From positions 59,760-123,759 of the forward strand of contig JAQGIP010000078.1 of assembly GCA_028291055.1 (NCBI GenBank): a stretch of DNA of 64,000 bases, given 5' to 3'. The position numbers and the translations under genes were made by a program. Of the stretch, positions 31,531 to 40,147 are shown piece by piece. Every line of letters begins with the position of its first letter. Position 1 is the stretch's first letter. The notes beneath the pieces are model-generated. The model was not told the DNA's origin. It searched no databases and saw nothing but the letters and a program-made list of their open reading frames with translations. This stretch comes from Caulobacter sp. (GTDB taxonomy: Bacteria > Pseudomonadota > Alphaproteobacteria > Caulobacterales > Caulobacteraceae).

Positions 31531-33234
31531 CTATTCCCTCGGCAACGCCGCCTGGAGTTCCTCGGCCAACGCGTCGATGCGGTAGGGCTTGACCAGCAGC
31601 CGCAGCCCCTCGGCCTGGACGGCGGCGGCGGCGGCGCTGTAGCCGGTGGTGAGGATGATGGGCAGGTCGGGGCGGCGGCGTCCGATCTCGCGGGCCAGGT
31701 CCAGGCCGCCCATCTCGCCGGGCATGACCATGTCGGAGAAGACCAGGTCGAAGCGGCTGTCGGCCCCGAGGGTATCGAGGGCGCCGCTGGCGGTGGGCGC
31801 GCGCACGGCGTCGTAGCCGAGTTCGTCCAGCATCTCGGTGACCAGGTCGGCCACGGCGTCGTCGTCTTCCACGACCAGGAGGCGGCGGCGGCGCGAGGCG
31901 TTGTCGACGACGGCGGCGCGGGGGGCGGGCTCCACGGCGATCGACTTCAGCGAGCGCGGCAGCAGCAGGGAGACGGTGGTGCCCTTTCCCACGACGCTGT
32001 CGACCGTCACCTCGCCGCCCGAGGCGCGGGCGAAGCCGTAGACCTGGGACAGGCCCAGGCCCGTGCCCTGGCCCACATCCTTGGTGGTGAAGAAGGGTTC
32101 GAACAGGCGCGGGATCATCTCGGCCGGCACGCCGACGCCGGTGTCGGTGATGGAGACGCGCACCATGTCGCCGGAACGGCCGGCGTCGACCGGCAGGTTC
32201 TCCATGCGGATCACGATGGCGCCGCCCTTGGGCATGGCGTCGCGGGCGTTGAGCGAAATATTGAGGACGGCCACCTCGAACTGGGAGGGATCGACCTCCA
32301 CCCGCCACAGGCCGGGCTCAGCCTTGATGTCCACGAAGACGTCTTCGCGCAGGGAGCGGTCGAGCAGGGCGTGCATGCCCTCCATCCGCGAGGGCAGGTC
32401 GAGCACCTCCGGATTGAGGGGCGAACGGCGCGAGAAGGCCAGCAGCTGCTGGGTCAGGCTGGCGCCGCGCTCGATGGCCTGGCGGATGCCGGCCTGGAGG
32501 CGTTCGCGCCGCGCGGGGTCGGTGGTGCGCTGCATCAGGTCCAGGCCGGAAGAGGCCACCATCAGCAGGTTGTTGAAGTCATGCGCCACGCCGCCTGTGA
32601 GCTGGCCCATGGCCTCCATCTTCTGGGACTGACGCAGGGCCTCCTCGGCCTTTTCGCGGCCGGCGGTTTCCAGCTGCAGGGCCCGGTGGGCGCGGCTGAC
32701 CGACGCGAAGGAGGCGCCCAACACGGCGACCAGCAGCGAGGCCATGGTCATGATCAGGGCGATGCCCAGGTAGCGCAGGGCCCGGCGGGGGAAGGTCTCC
32801 GTGGCGGTGCGCAGATAGACCGAGCCGATGGTCTTGCCGTCCTGCATCACCGGCGCGGTGACGATCAGGTCGCCGCCCACGAACAGGGGCGCGCCCACGG
32901 CGTTGGCGGGCGGCAGGGGCGCGGTGCGGCTGAAGCCGGCGGCCAGCCTGCCGGCGGCGCCATAGGCCCCGGCCGCCTCGACGTCGGGATTGGCCCGCAG
33001 CGCGCTGACATATTCCTTGGCGGCGGCGTCGTCGTCGAAGAACAGGGGCGCGGCCACGCTGCCGGCCAGGATGTTGGCCTGGACGGTGACCTGGCGGACC
33101 TTTTCGGCGCGGTTCAGCCGCTCGTTCTGGACGGCCAGGCTGAAGCTGGCGATCAGCAGGGCCACGGCGATGCCCACCGCGATCACCGGGGTGACGAAGA
33201 TGCTGCCGCCGATCCTGCGCATCAGGTCGTTCAT
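31531..33234 (-). CDS. Membrane hybrid histidine kinase of the TonB receptor - YfiR operon
   Basis: 567 residues from ATG 33234, overlapping the yfiR-like stop (ATGA). One membrane span (about 12-34), a periplasmic domain of CHASE8 type (about 35-145, LNRAEKVRQVTVQANILAGS, PLFFDDDAAAKEYVSALRAN), a second span (about 150-172), HisKA with phospho-His in GGVAHDFNNLL (about 215), HATPase (NISLNARDAMPKGG, GTGLGLSQVYGFA), and a C-terminal receiver with phospho-Asp in LVFSDMVMPGEMGG (about 500). The periplasmic domain is the type that responds to small periplasmic YfiR-like proteins. The coupling suggests it reads the state of the YfiR-like protein or receptor. Confidence 0.93.
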   Translation of the reverse strand: MNDLMRRIGGSIFVTPVIAVGIAVALLIASFSLAVQNERLNRAEKVRQVTVQANILAGSVAAPLFFDDDAAAKEYVSALRANPDVEAAGAYGAAGRLAAGFSRTAPLPPANAVGAPLFVGGDLIVTAPVMQDGKTIGSVYLRTATETFPRRALRYLGIALIMTMASLLVAVLGASFASVSRAHRALQLETAGREKAEEALRQSQKMEAMGQLTGGVAHDFNNLLMVASSGLDLMQRTTDPARRERLQAGIRQAIERGASLTQQLLAFSRRSPLNPEVLDLPSRMEGMHALLDRSLREDVFVDIKAEPGLWRVEVDPSQFEVAVLNISLNARDAMPKGGAIVIRMENLPVDAGRSGDMVRVSITDTGVGVPAEMIPRLFEPFFTTKDVGQGTGLGLSQVYGFARASGGEVTVDSVVGKGTTVSLLLPRSLKSIAVEPAPRAAVVDNASRRRRLLVVEDDDAVADLVTEMLDELGYDAVRAPTASGALDTLGADSRFDLVFSDMVMPGEMGGLDLAREIGRRRPDLPIILTTGYSAAAAAVQAEGLRLLVKPYRIDALAEELQAALPRE

Positions 33235-33824
33235 CGCGCCGTCCTCCGCACCGTCACGGCCAGGCCCAGCAGCTTGGAGCTGATCGGGATGCCGGCGGCC
33301 TGGGCGGCGTCGGCGTCGATGTCGAAACGTACGCGCCCGTCCTTGAGCACGAACTGGATGATGCCGCCGGACACGCCCCGGCTCTGGTCGGTGACGGTGA
33401 GCACCGGCTGGCCCTGGGCGGCCTTGAGGAAGGCCTCGCCCTGGCCTCTCGATCGGCCGACGAACAGGATGTGGCAGGACTTGAGCGCCTGGGGCGAGGT
33501 GAGCCGGCGCACGATCACCGGCCGGCCGCCCATGGCCTGGCCCCGCACCGCGTCGTCGATCACCGCGCCGAACGGATCCTCGCCCGCCAGGCAGATGACC
33601 AGGGGGCTGTTGGGCGCGGCGAACACGCGCGGCGGCCATTCGACGAAGGGGCCGAACTTGTAGAGGAAGTTGGCCTTCACCGCGGTTTCGAGGGTGGTGT
33701 CGGCGAGCGCGGGGGGCGGCGCGGCCGCAACGACCACGGCGGCCATCAGGCCGGCCAAAAGCGGGCGCGACCGGCGGCCGCGCGCCTTGGAGACAGCGAG
33801 GGGCGCGGCGTTCAGAACCGCCAT
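33231..33824 (-). CDS. YfiR-family periplasmic protein (DUF4154)
   Basis: 197 residues with a long n-region and a signal peptide (about 22-42, LLAGLMAAVVVAAAPPPALA). Mature part: VKANFLYKFGPFVEWPP, the family's opening motif, then CHILFVG and LTVTDQSRGVSGGIIQFVL, as in YfiR. In Pseudomonas, YfiR is a periplasmic inhibitor of the membrane cyclase YfiN; in this operon the partner is a histidine kinase. Its start overlaps the end of the TonB receptor gene by 13 bp, its stop overlaps the kinase start by 4 bp, so the three are one unit. Confidence 0.9.
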   Translation of the reverse strand: MAVLNAAPLAVSKARGRRSRPLLAGLMAAVVVAAAPPPALADTTLETAVKANFLYKFGPFVEWPPRVFAAPNSPLVICLAGEDPFGAVIDDAVRGQAMGGRPVIVRRLTSPQALKSCHILFVGRSRGQGEAFLKAAQGQPVLTVTDQSRGVSGGIIQFVLKDGRVRFDIDADAAQAAGIPISSKLLGLAVTVRRTAR

Positions 33825-35716
33825 TGCAGGCCGAGCGATACGCTGCGCGGAACGGCGTCGGCCGGCGCGGGATATTCCTGGTGATAGGCGTGCAGCAGGT
33901 TGGCGCCGTTCAGCGACAGTTGGACGTCGGGGGTGATGTTCCAGGCGACATGCAGGCTGAGTTCCGAATAGCCGGCCACATGGGGGTTGGGCAGAGCGCC
34001 CACGGCGCGGAAGTTGGCGTCGAGGGTGACCGCGCGGCCAAGGTTCATGGACGAGGTCAGGAAGACCTGCTGCTTGGGATCGTCGCCGGCCTGGGCGACG
34101 CCCAGCAGGCCGCTGGCGCCCGGTTTGAAGCTAAGGTCCTCATGCAGCAGGTTCAGCCCCGCCGACAGCCGCCACCAGTTGGCCAGCTGATAGTCGCCCC
34201 AGGCCTCCAGGCCATAGGTCTTGCCGCGCATGCCGTTGCCCCATTGCAGCGGCAGGATGCTCACCGGGGTGAGCTCGATGGTCTTCAGGCTGTCGTAGTC
34301 GTTGTAGTAGGTGGAGACCGACAGGGAGGCGCGCGAGGTCAGCTGGAAGCGCGCGCCCAGCTCATAGGCGGTCAGGGTCTCGGGCTGGAAGTTGGCGCCG
34401 CCGACCAGGAGGGGCGAACCGCCGACCACCTCCACCACGTCCCGGTCGAAGGGGGTGGGCGAGCGGATAGCGCGCGACACCGCGCCCCAGAGCAGGGTCG
34501 AGCCGTTCGGCTTCCACGACAGGCGCACGCTGGGCAGGGTTTCGATGCCGGAATAGGCGTCGCCCTCGAACTTCACGCCCAGGATCAGCTTCAGGTCGCC
34601 GGTCAGCGCGATGGCGTCCTGAACGAAGACCGAACCCTGGACCAGGCTGCGGTCGGGGGGGATGAAGAAGAGGGCGCCGGCGCTGTTGATCTTGAACTGG
34701 TTGACCCGGACGCCGCCGCCCACGACCAGCTGATGGCGCCCGCCGGCCGGCATGGCGTACTGGATGTCGGCGTCATAGGTGTTGAGCGTGAAGTCGCCGG
34801 TGCCGGGCGTGCTGCGGGAATAGCGGTCGTAGTAGCCCTGGACCTGCAGCGCGCCGCCGCTTTGCATCGTGCGCGTCCAGCGGCCCACCACGTTGCCGCC
34901 CCACAGGGCCTCGTCCGGAGCGCCGCCGCCGTAGCCGTCATAGGCGTCGCCCTGCAGGGTGAACGCGTCGGCGCTGGTCGGCGTCCAGTCGGCGCGGAAG
35001 CCGACCTGAGGCTTGGACAGGCGGTCGCGCACGGCGGCGCCGGCGGCGGTCCTGGTGTCGTCGAGATAGAGGCTGCGCGCATAGGCCCGCCAGGTCAGGG
35101 CCTCGCCCACCCGGCCGCCGTAGCGCAGGGAGGCCACGCGCTGCTGGTCGCCGGCCACGGCCTCGATGAAGCCGCCCTGGGTCTGGCCGGACTTCCTGGT
35201 GATGATGTTGATGACGCCGTTGACGGCGTTGGCGCCCCACAGGGTCGCGCCCGGGCCGCTGATCACCTCGATGCGCTCGATGTCCTCGGGCAGGACGTCC
35301 TGCATGTCCCAATAGACGCCCGAATAGAGGGGCGTGTAGACGCTGCGCCCGTCGATCAGCACCAGCAGCTTGTTGGTGAAGTTCTGGGCCTGGTTGTTGC
35401 CGCTGAAGCCGCGCGCGGTGATCACATAGCGCCCGGCGCTGATCTGGGCGACCTGGAGGTTGGGGGCCAGGCGCAGGATTTCGGGAATGGTCTGGGCGCC
35501 CGAACGGACGATGTCGTCATGGCCGATGACGAAGATGGCGCCCGGCGCGTCGGCCAGCGATTCGGCGGTCTTGGTGACGGAGGTGACGTCGACGTCGGCC
35601 AGTTCGTCGATGGACATGTCGCGCAGGGCGGACGCCGATTGGGCGTGTACGGACAAGGGAAGCGCGGCCACGGCCAGCGCCCATATGGATGCGATCAGTC
35701 CTGCCCCGGCGCGCAT
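33812..35716 (-). CDS. TonB-dependent outer-membrane receptor
   Basis: 634 residues from ATG 35716 (GGGGGAAG directly upstream). Signal peptide 1-26; a TonB-box-like/linker region (MSIDELADVDVTSVTKTAES); plug domain about 45-160 with GAIFVIGHDDIVRSG, LRLAPNLQVAQISAGRYVIT, ARGFSG and VEVISGPGATLWGANAVNGV; then a 22-strand barrel ending in aromatic RF. The start DMSIDELADVDVTSVTK belongs to a subgroup repeatedly coupled with YfiR-like and sensor proteins. Ligand unknown. First gene of the receptor - YfiR - kinase operon. Confidence 0.92.
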   Translation of the reverse strand: MRAGAGLIASIWALAVAALPLSVHAQSASALRDMSIDELADVDVTSVTKTAESLADAPGAIFVIGHDDIVRSGAQTIPEILRLAPNLQVAQISAGRYVITARGFSGNNQAQNFTNKLLVLIDGRSVYTPLYSGVYWDMQDVLPEDIERIEVISGPGATLWGANAVNGVINIITRKSGQTQGGFIEAVAGDQQRVASLRYGGRVGEALTWRAYARSLYLDDTRTAAGAAVRDRLSKPQVGFRADWTPTSADAFTLQGDAYDGYGGGAPDEALWGGNVVGRWTRTMQSGGALQVQGYYDRYSRSTPGTGDFTLNTYDADIQYAMPAGGRHQLVVGGGVRVNQFKINSAGALFFIPPDRSLVQGSVFVQDAIALTGDLKLILGVKFEGDAYSGIETLPSVRLSWKPNGSTLLWGAVSRAIRSPTPFDRDVVEVVGGSPLLVGGANFQPETLTAYELGARFQLTSRASLSVSTYYNDYDSLKTIELTPVSILPLQWGNGMRGKTYGLEAWGDYQLANWWRLSAGLNLLHEDLSFKPGASGLLGVAQAGDDPKQQVFLTSSMNLGRAVTLDANFRAVGALPNPHVAGYSELSLHVAWNITPDVQLSLNGANLLHAYHQEYPAPADAVPRSVSLGLQWRF

Positions 35717-35732
35717 CTTCCCCCCACCCACG

Positions 35733-35750
35733 CAAACCTCAGTCGGTTTG
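35733..35750 (-). promoter_or_regulatory. Leader hairpin before the TonB receptor
   Basis: CAAACC and GGTTTG (6-bp perfect arms, 6-base loop) lie 16-34 bp before the receptor's start codon, just upstream of its ribosome site. It could be a small operator or an mRNA hairpin. Too short to name. Confidence 0.3.
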
Positions 35751-35837
35751 GAACGCTGCCGTAACGAGCGGGTTCCGGCGGCCACGGACGATTTCCCGGA
35801 TCAGGTGGTGGATATTACCCAAGCTGGGCCGATTCGA

Positions 35838-36248
35838 TTATTCCCCGCTCATCTTAAGAATGGCCTTCCATTCCTCGGGCGTGACCGGCGACACCGACAG
35901 GCGGAACTGGCGGAACATGGCCATGCCGGCAAGCGCGGGCTCGGCCTTCATCGCGGCCAGGGTGACCGGGGTCTTCACCGGCCTGACGGGCTTGACCTCC
36001 ACGGCCACGAAACGCCCCGCCGGGTCGCTGGGATCGAGGAAGGCTTCCTTTGAAATCTCGGCGATACCGACCACCGCGAGGCCCTCCTGGGAGTGGTAGA
36101 AGAAGGCCTTGTCGCCCACCTTCATGGCCTTGAGATTGAGCGCCGCCTGGTTGTTGCGCACGCCGTCCCAGACGGTGGAGCCGTCCTTTTGCAGCTGTTC
36201 GAAGCTGTACTTCGAAGGCTCCGACTTCATCAGCCAATAGGCGCTCAT
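35838..36248 (-). CDS. EVE-domain protein
   Basis: 136 residues covering one EVE domain of the PUA-like superfamily: YWLMKSEPSKYSFEQL at the start, WDGVRNNQAALNLKAMKVGD, KAFFYHSQ, and FRQFRLSVSPVTPEEW near the end. Human THYN1 is a homologue; EVE domains bind modified bases in nucleic acids, and bacterial ones are sometimes fused to defence nucleases. Here it is stand-alone, 9 bp downstream of the S46 peptidase gene's stop on the same strand. Confidence 0.93.
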   Translation of the reverse strand: MSAYWLMKSEPSKYSFEQLQKDGSTVWDGVRNNQAALNLKAMKVGDKAFFYHSQEGLAVVGIAEISKEAFLDPSDPAGRFVAVEVKPVRPVKTPVTLAAMKAEPALAGMAMFRQFRLSVSPVTPEEWKAILKMSGE

Positions 36249-36257
36249 GGTTGCTCC

Positions 36258-38333
36258 TCAGCGTTCCAGCAGTTCCGCCACCAGGGCGGGGTCGCGATAG
36301 ACCTTGCCCAGGGCCTCGGTGATGGCGGCGGTGGAGACCGACACCGAGCGGTTGGTGGCGGCCTCATAGGCATAGGAGCCGCCCAGCGAGTGGATGTTGC
36401 CGTCGAACAGCGCCCCGATCACCTCACCCTTGGCATTGATTAACGGCGAGCCGGAGTTGCCGCCGGTGGTGTCGTTGGTGGTGGAGATGTCGAACACGGT
36501 GTCGGGGTTGAGGGTCGACTGGGCGCTCAGCCACGGTTGGGTCAGGGCAAAGGGCCAGGCGCCGGTGGCGCGCTCATAGAGGCCCGAGAAGACGGTGAAG
36601 GGCGGCACGGTGCGGCCGGCCTCCTCCCAGCCCGCCACGCGGCCATAGCTGATGCGCAGGGTGAAGGTGGCGTCGGGATAGATGCTGTCGCCATAGACGG
36701 CGAAGCGGGCCGCCGCGATGCGCTTCTGGGCCCGCTCGATGGGGCCTTCGACCTGGTCGTCGAGCACCTTGCGCACGGCGCGCGCGGCCGGGTCGGTGGC
36801 GCGCACATACTGGATCATCGGGTCGTCGGAGGCGGCGATGGCCGCCTCGCCGCCGTCCCACAGCTGCTTGCGGTAGGCCGGGTCGGCCAGGCGCGAACCC
36901 GACAGGCGCAGGGCCAGGGCCTCGGGCGAGTCCTTGCCGAGCATCAGTTTGGTCTCGGGCGCGTCGGCAGTCAGGTATTCGCGCACCTTGGTCAGCCAGA
37001 ATTCCAGCACCACCCGCTCCACGCCCACGTCCACCGGCTTGGCGTCGAGGACCTCCTTTTCCACCAGGGCCAGCTTGCTGTCGCTGTATTCGGGCAGCCG
37101 ATCGGCGTCGGGCTTGGCCCGCTCGGCGGCGGCGCGCACCAGCTTGCGGGCGTAGTTGAACAGGTCGGAGCCCTGGGCCGGCTGGCGCTCCAGCAGCATG
37201 GCGGGCGCCACGATGGAGCCGTAGACGCGGTCGGCGGCGGCGATCTCCGCCCAGGGGTCGCCCACCTGGGCCTTCAGCTTGGGATCGGCGTCGACCCTGG
37301 CCTTCAGCGCCATGTCGGCGGCCTGTTTGGCCTCGATGAAGCCGGGGATGCTCAAGGCCTGGAACTGGCCGTAGTTGACCTTGAAGCGGTTTTCCAGCCC
37401 GAACAGGGTGTGCAGCGCCGTACGCTGTTCCTCGGGCCCGCGCTCTCCATAGGCGATCAGCCGGCCGCGCAGTTCGGAGGTGCGCAGCAGGGTCTGGGGC
37501 AGCACAGAGTTGCGCTGGACCAACAGCTGGTCGGCGGTCAGCAGGCGCTGGGTCGAGCCGGGGTTGCCGGCCACGAAGACCAGGTCGCCGGCCTTGGGCG
37601 CGCTCGCGTTCCAGCGCAGGTGGGTGGGGGTGGCCACGGGCGCGCCGTTCTCATAGAGGCGCACGAAGGAGCAATCGAGGTCGTAGCGGGGGAAGTTGAA
37701 ATTGTCGGGGTCGCCGCCGAAGAAGGCCGTCGACTGCTCGGGCGCGAACACCAGCCGCACGTCGGAGAACTTGCGGTAGATGTAGAGTTTGAACTGGCCG
37801 CCCTGATACAGGGTCACCACCTGGCAGCGCTGTTTGGCCTCCTGGCCCGCGCAGGCCTCCTTCTCGATGGCCGACTTGGTCGCGTCGCGCGCCCGGGTGA
37901 AGTCGGCGCCGGACCTGCCGTCGGTGGCGGCCGCCACGCGCGCGCCCACGTCGGAGATGGACAGCAGGATCTCGGCCTGCATGCCGGGGCAGAGGCGCTC
38001 GTCCGTACGGGCCGGGGCGGTGAAGCCCATCTTGATATAGTCGCGCCCGGCCGTGGACAGGTTCTGGGCGCAGGCGGAGACGCAGTGGTGGTTGGTCAGC
38101 ACCAGCCCCTGGCCCGACACCACCGACGCCGAACAGCCGGTCGACAGCCGCACGGCCGAGGCCTGGACGTGGTCCAGCCAGGCCTTGTCGATGGTCACGC
38201 CATAGCCGGTCTTCACCGCCGCCGTGGGGAAGTTGTCGAAGGTCCACATGCCTTCGTCGGCCGCCGCCGGGGCCACGGTCGTCAGCAGCATGGCCAGCGC
38301 GGCCAGGGCCATGGTGAGGTGTCGTTTGAACAT
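36258..38333 (-). CDS. S46-family dipeptidyl peptidase (DPP7/DPP11-like)
   Basis: 691 residues from ATG 38333. Signal peptide 1-27. Serine exopeptidase with a chymotrypsin-like double beta-barrel and a helical cap: catalytic His in LVLTNHHCVSAC (about 85), Asp downstream, and catalytic Ser in TTGGNSGSPLINAKGEVIG (about 650). It removes dipeptides from the N-terminus of imported oligopeptides in the periplasm. The residue choosing Asp/Glu versus hydrophobic P1 specificity cannot be assigned by eye. The frame stays open upstream through repeat E4, which gives a false N-terminus. Confidence 0.93.
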   Translation of the reverse strand: MFKRHLTMALAALAMLLTTVAPAAADEGMWTFDNFPTAAVKTGYGVTIDKAWLDHVQASAVRLSTGCSASVVSGQGLVLTNHHCVSACAQNLSTAGRDYIKMGFTAPARTDERLCPGMQAEILLSISDVGARVAAATDGRSGADFTRARDATKSAIEKEACAGQEAKQRCQVVTLYQGGQFKLYIYRKFSDVRLVFAPEQSTAFFGGDPDNFNFPRYDLDCSFVRLYENGAPVATPTHLRWNASAPKAGDLVFVAGNPGSTQRLLTADQLLVQRNSVLPQTLLRTSELRGRLIAYGERGPEEQRTALHTLFGLENRFKVNYGQFQALSIPGFIEAKQAADMALKARVDADPKLKAQVGDPWAEIAAADRVYGSIVAPAMLLERQPAQGSDLFNYARKLVRAAAERAKPDADRLPEYSDSKLALVEKEVLDAKPVDVGVERVVLEFWLTKVREYLTADAPETKLMLGKDSPEALALRLSGSRLADPAYRKQLWDGGEAAIAASDDPMIQYVRATDPAARAVRKVLDDQVEGPIERAQKRIAAARFAVYGDSIYPDATFTLRISYGRVAGWEEAGRTVPPFTVFSGLYERATGAWPFALTQPWLSAQSTLNPDTVFDISTTNDTTGGNSGSPLINAKGEVIGALFDGNIHSLGGSYAYEAATNRSVSVSTAAITEALGKVYRDPALVAELLER

Positions 38334-38441
38334 GGAACTTCCCGAAACGCGCGCGCGATGCGCCGGGGAGTTTTGGCGCAGATGCGCGGGTTTGGCTATC
38401 CGGGGTTCACTGCGGGTCGGAGCTAAATCATCCCACTCACT

Positions 38442-38582
38442 CCGCTCGTCCCCGCGCAGGCGGGGATCCAAGCTGGCCCTCTGGAAGAGCATTGGCGTCT
38501 TGGGCCGCCCGCGCGCGTTATCGCCGCGCTGAGCGAGTTCTGACAAGCTGCTTGGATCCCCGCCTTCGCGGGGACGAGCGGA
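38442..38582. repeat. Family E paired-hairpin element (E4)
   Basis: 141 bp with inverted CCGCTCGTCCCCGCGCAGGC / CGCCTTCGCGGGGACGAGCGG ends, between hpt and the S46 peptidase, both minus strand. Stem arms match E2 and E3. The rest of 38334-38618 holds nothing else. Confidence 0.85.
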
Positions 38583-38618
38583 TGATTTTGAGCTTGGCGG
38601 GACTGGAGAGCCCTGCCC

Positions 38619-39161
38619 CTAATCCATAGCCCCGACATACGGCAGGCCGCGCAGGCCGCCGGCGGAGTCCATGCCGTAGCCGACCAGGTAGCGGGCGGGC
38701 GCCTCCCAGGCCACGAAGTCGGGGACTAGGGCGCGGTCCTTGGGCCAGGGCTTGCGGGCAAACACCGCCGTCAGCACTTCGCTGGCGCCGGCGTCCTTGA
38801 CCAGGCGGGCGGCTTCGGAGAGCGACAGGCCGGTGTCGAAGACGTCGTCCACGATCAGGGCCTTGTGGCCCACCATCGAGCGCTGAAGGTCGGCGCGGAC
38901 CTCGCAGCGGCCGAAGCTGTGGCGTTCGTCGCGGTAGGACGACAGCCACAGGCCGTCGAACATCACCTGACGGCCCAGCCGCGACAGGGCGCGGGTCAGG
39001 TCGGCGGCGAACCACAGCCCGCCGGTCAGCAGGCAGACCACAACGGTCCCGTCGTCGATGCGCGGGGCGATCTCGGCGGCGACGGCGTCCACGCGGCGCG
39101 CGACCTCGGCCTCGTCGATGAGGATGGTGGTCACGCCCGGCGGCAGCGGCTGGTCAGTCAT
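38619..39161 (-). CDS. hpt: Hypoxanthine phosphoribosyltransferase-like protein
   Basis: 180 residues. PRTase type I fold: VVCLLTGGLWFAADLTRAL (hood/first loop), flexible loop SSYRDERHSFG, and the PRPP loop ALIVDDVFDTGLSL. These fit a purine salvage phosphoribosyltransferase (hypoxanthine/guanine). The 8-bp overlap with the end of the zinc-ribbon gene makes the two an operon. Distinction from xanthine or other 6-oxopurine enzymes is not certain. Confidence 0.85.
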   Translation of the reverse strand: MTDQPLPPGVTTILIDEAEVARRVDAVAAEIAPRIDDGTVVVCLLTGGLWFAADLTRALSRLGRQVMFDGLWLSSYRDERHSFGRCEVRADLQRSMVGHKALIVDDVFDTGLSLSEAARLVKDAGASEVLTAVFARKPWPKDRALVPDFVAWEAPARYLVGYGMDSAGGLRGLPYVGAMD

Positions 39162-40092
39162 GGGAAGGCTTTTCGGGCAGGGCGTAGGGACTGTCCTTGG
39201 ACAGCGAGGTGGCGGCGGGCGCGGGGCCGACGGGGGCCACGGTCGGCGGCGGTGGCGCGGGCGCGGCCATCACCGGCGCGGCGGAGTGGGCCGAGCCGCG
39301 CAGAGGGGCGTCGGCGGCGGGGCCGGCTTCGGAGGGCGTCACATGGACCGGCGCACTGGCCGCCTTGCCCTTGGCCGGGTCGTAGACGAAGGCCACCTCC
39401 AGGGTGTGGGCGTTGCTGGGCGGATCGAGCAGCACGATGGCGAACTTGCGCGTCTCGCCGGGCGGGATCTTGGGGTCCTGGGCGACGGCGACCTTGCCGC
39501 CCACCTGGTGGCCGTCGGCCGACAGCAGCACCACCTTCAGCGGCGGGGCCATCACCGTGCGGTCTTCCACATTGCGCATGATGCCCGAGACGGCGAGCGC
39601 GGCGTGGCCGTCCTGCAGGGTCGGCTCGGCGCGCACCTGTTCGAGGGTCAGGCCGACCTGGTTCACCTTGAACGGCGACATCGCGTAGACGCTGGCCGAG
39701 CGGGGCCAGATGCGCACCACATCCACGCGGAAGACGATGGCCAGCATGATCAGCACGGCCAGCCCCGCCGCCATGCCCGCCCAGACCACGCCCACGGCGG
39801 CGGCCTCGCGCACCTTGCGGTCGTCGGCCTTGCGCTGGCGCATGACCTTGGGGATATCCTGGCCGGCCAGCTCGGAAAGGTCGTCGGACGGCTTGACGGC
39901 GGCCTCGGCCACGGCCTGGATGTCGCGCGCGGCGGCCCCGGCCTCCGGATCGTCGAACAGTTCAAGGTCGGGTTCGGCGGCGGCGTGCCAGCGGTGGCCG
40001 CAGCTGGCGCATTTCACGGTGCGGCCGTCCGCGCCGACCTTGTCGTCGGGCACGAAATAGCGGGTAGCGCACTCGGGACAGGTAAGTATCAT
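39154..40092 (-). CDS. Zinc-ribbon (MJ0042-type) membrane protein with DUF3426-like tail
   Basis: 312 residues from ATG 40092 (MILTCPECATRYFVPDDKVG). Two CxxC pairs (CPEC, CASC) give an N-terminal zinc ribbon; a linker; one membrane span at about 130-152 (AVGVVWAGMAAGLAVLIMLA); a periplasmic beta-rich domain about 155-260 (LTLEQVRAEPTLQDGHAALA, VAFVYDPAKG); then a Pro/Ala-rich disordered tail. The family is common in alphaproteobacteria next to ftsEX, but its function is unknown. Its ATG overlaps, on the opposite strand, the first possible ftsE ATG in the same CATG. Confidence 0.82.
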   Translation of the reverse strand: MILTCPECATRYFVPDDKVGADGRTVKCASCGHRWHAAAEPDLELFDDPEAGAAARDIQAVAEAAVKPSDDLSELAGQDIPKVMRQRKADDRKVREAAAVGVVWAGMAAGLAVLIMLAIVFRVDVVRIWPRSASVYAMSPFKVNQVGLTLEQVRAEPTLQDGHAALAVSGIMRNVEDRTVMAPPLKVVLLSADGHQVGGKVAVAQDPKIPPGETRKFAIVLLDPPSNAHTLEVAFVYDPAKGKAASAPVHVTPSEAGPAADAPLRGSAHSAAPVMAAPAPPPPTVAPVGPAPAATSLSKDSPYALPEKPSHD

Positions 40093-40147
40093 GGCCGGCG
40101 AATCGGACGCTCCCGCAACCCTTCCGAAGTCGCCGATTCCGGCCCAC

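Noticed and set aside
33235..33639. N-terminal extension of the second hybrid kinase
   Set aside because: Overlaps the YfiR-like gene in another frame; ATG 33234 overlaps its stop and begins a proper membrane span.
35717..35837. Riboswitch upstream of the TonB receptor
   Set aside because: Only an 18-bp dyad is visible; no conserved cobalamin or c-di-GMP aptamer core could be recognised in the 120-bp leader.
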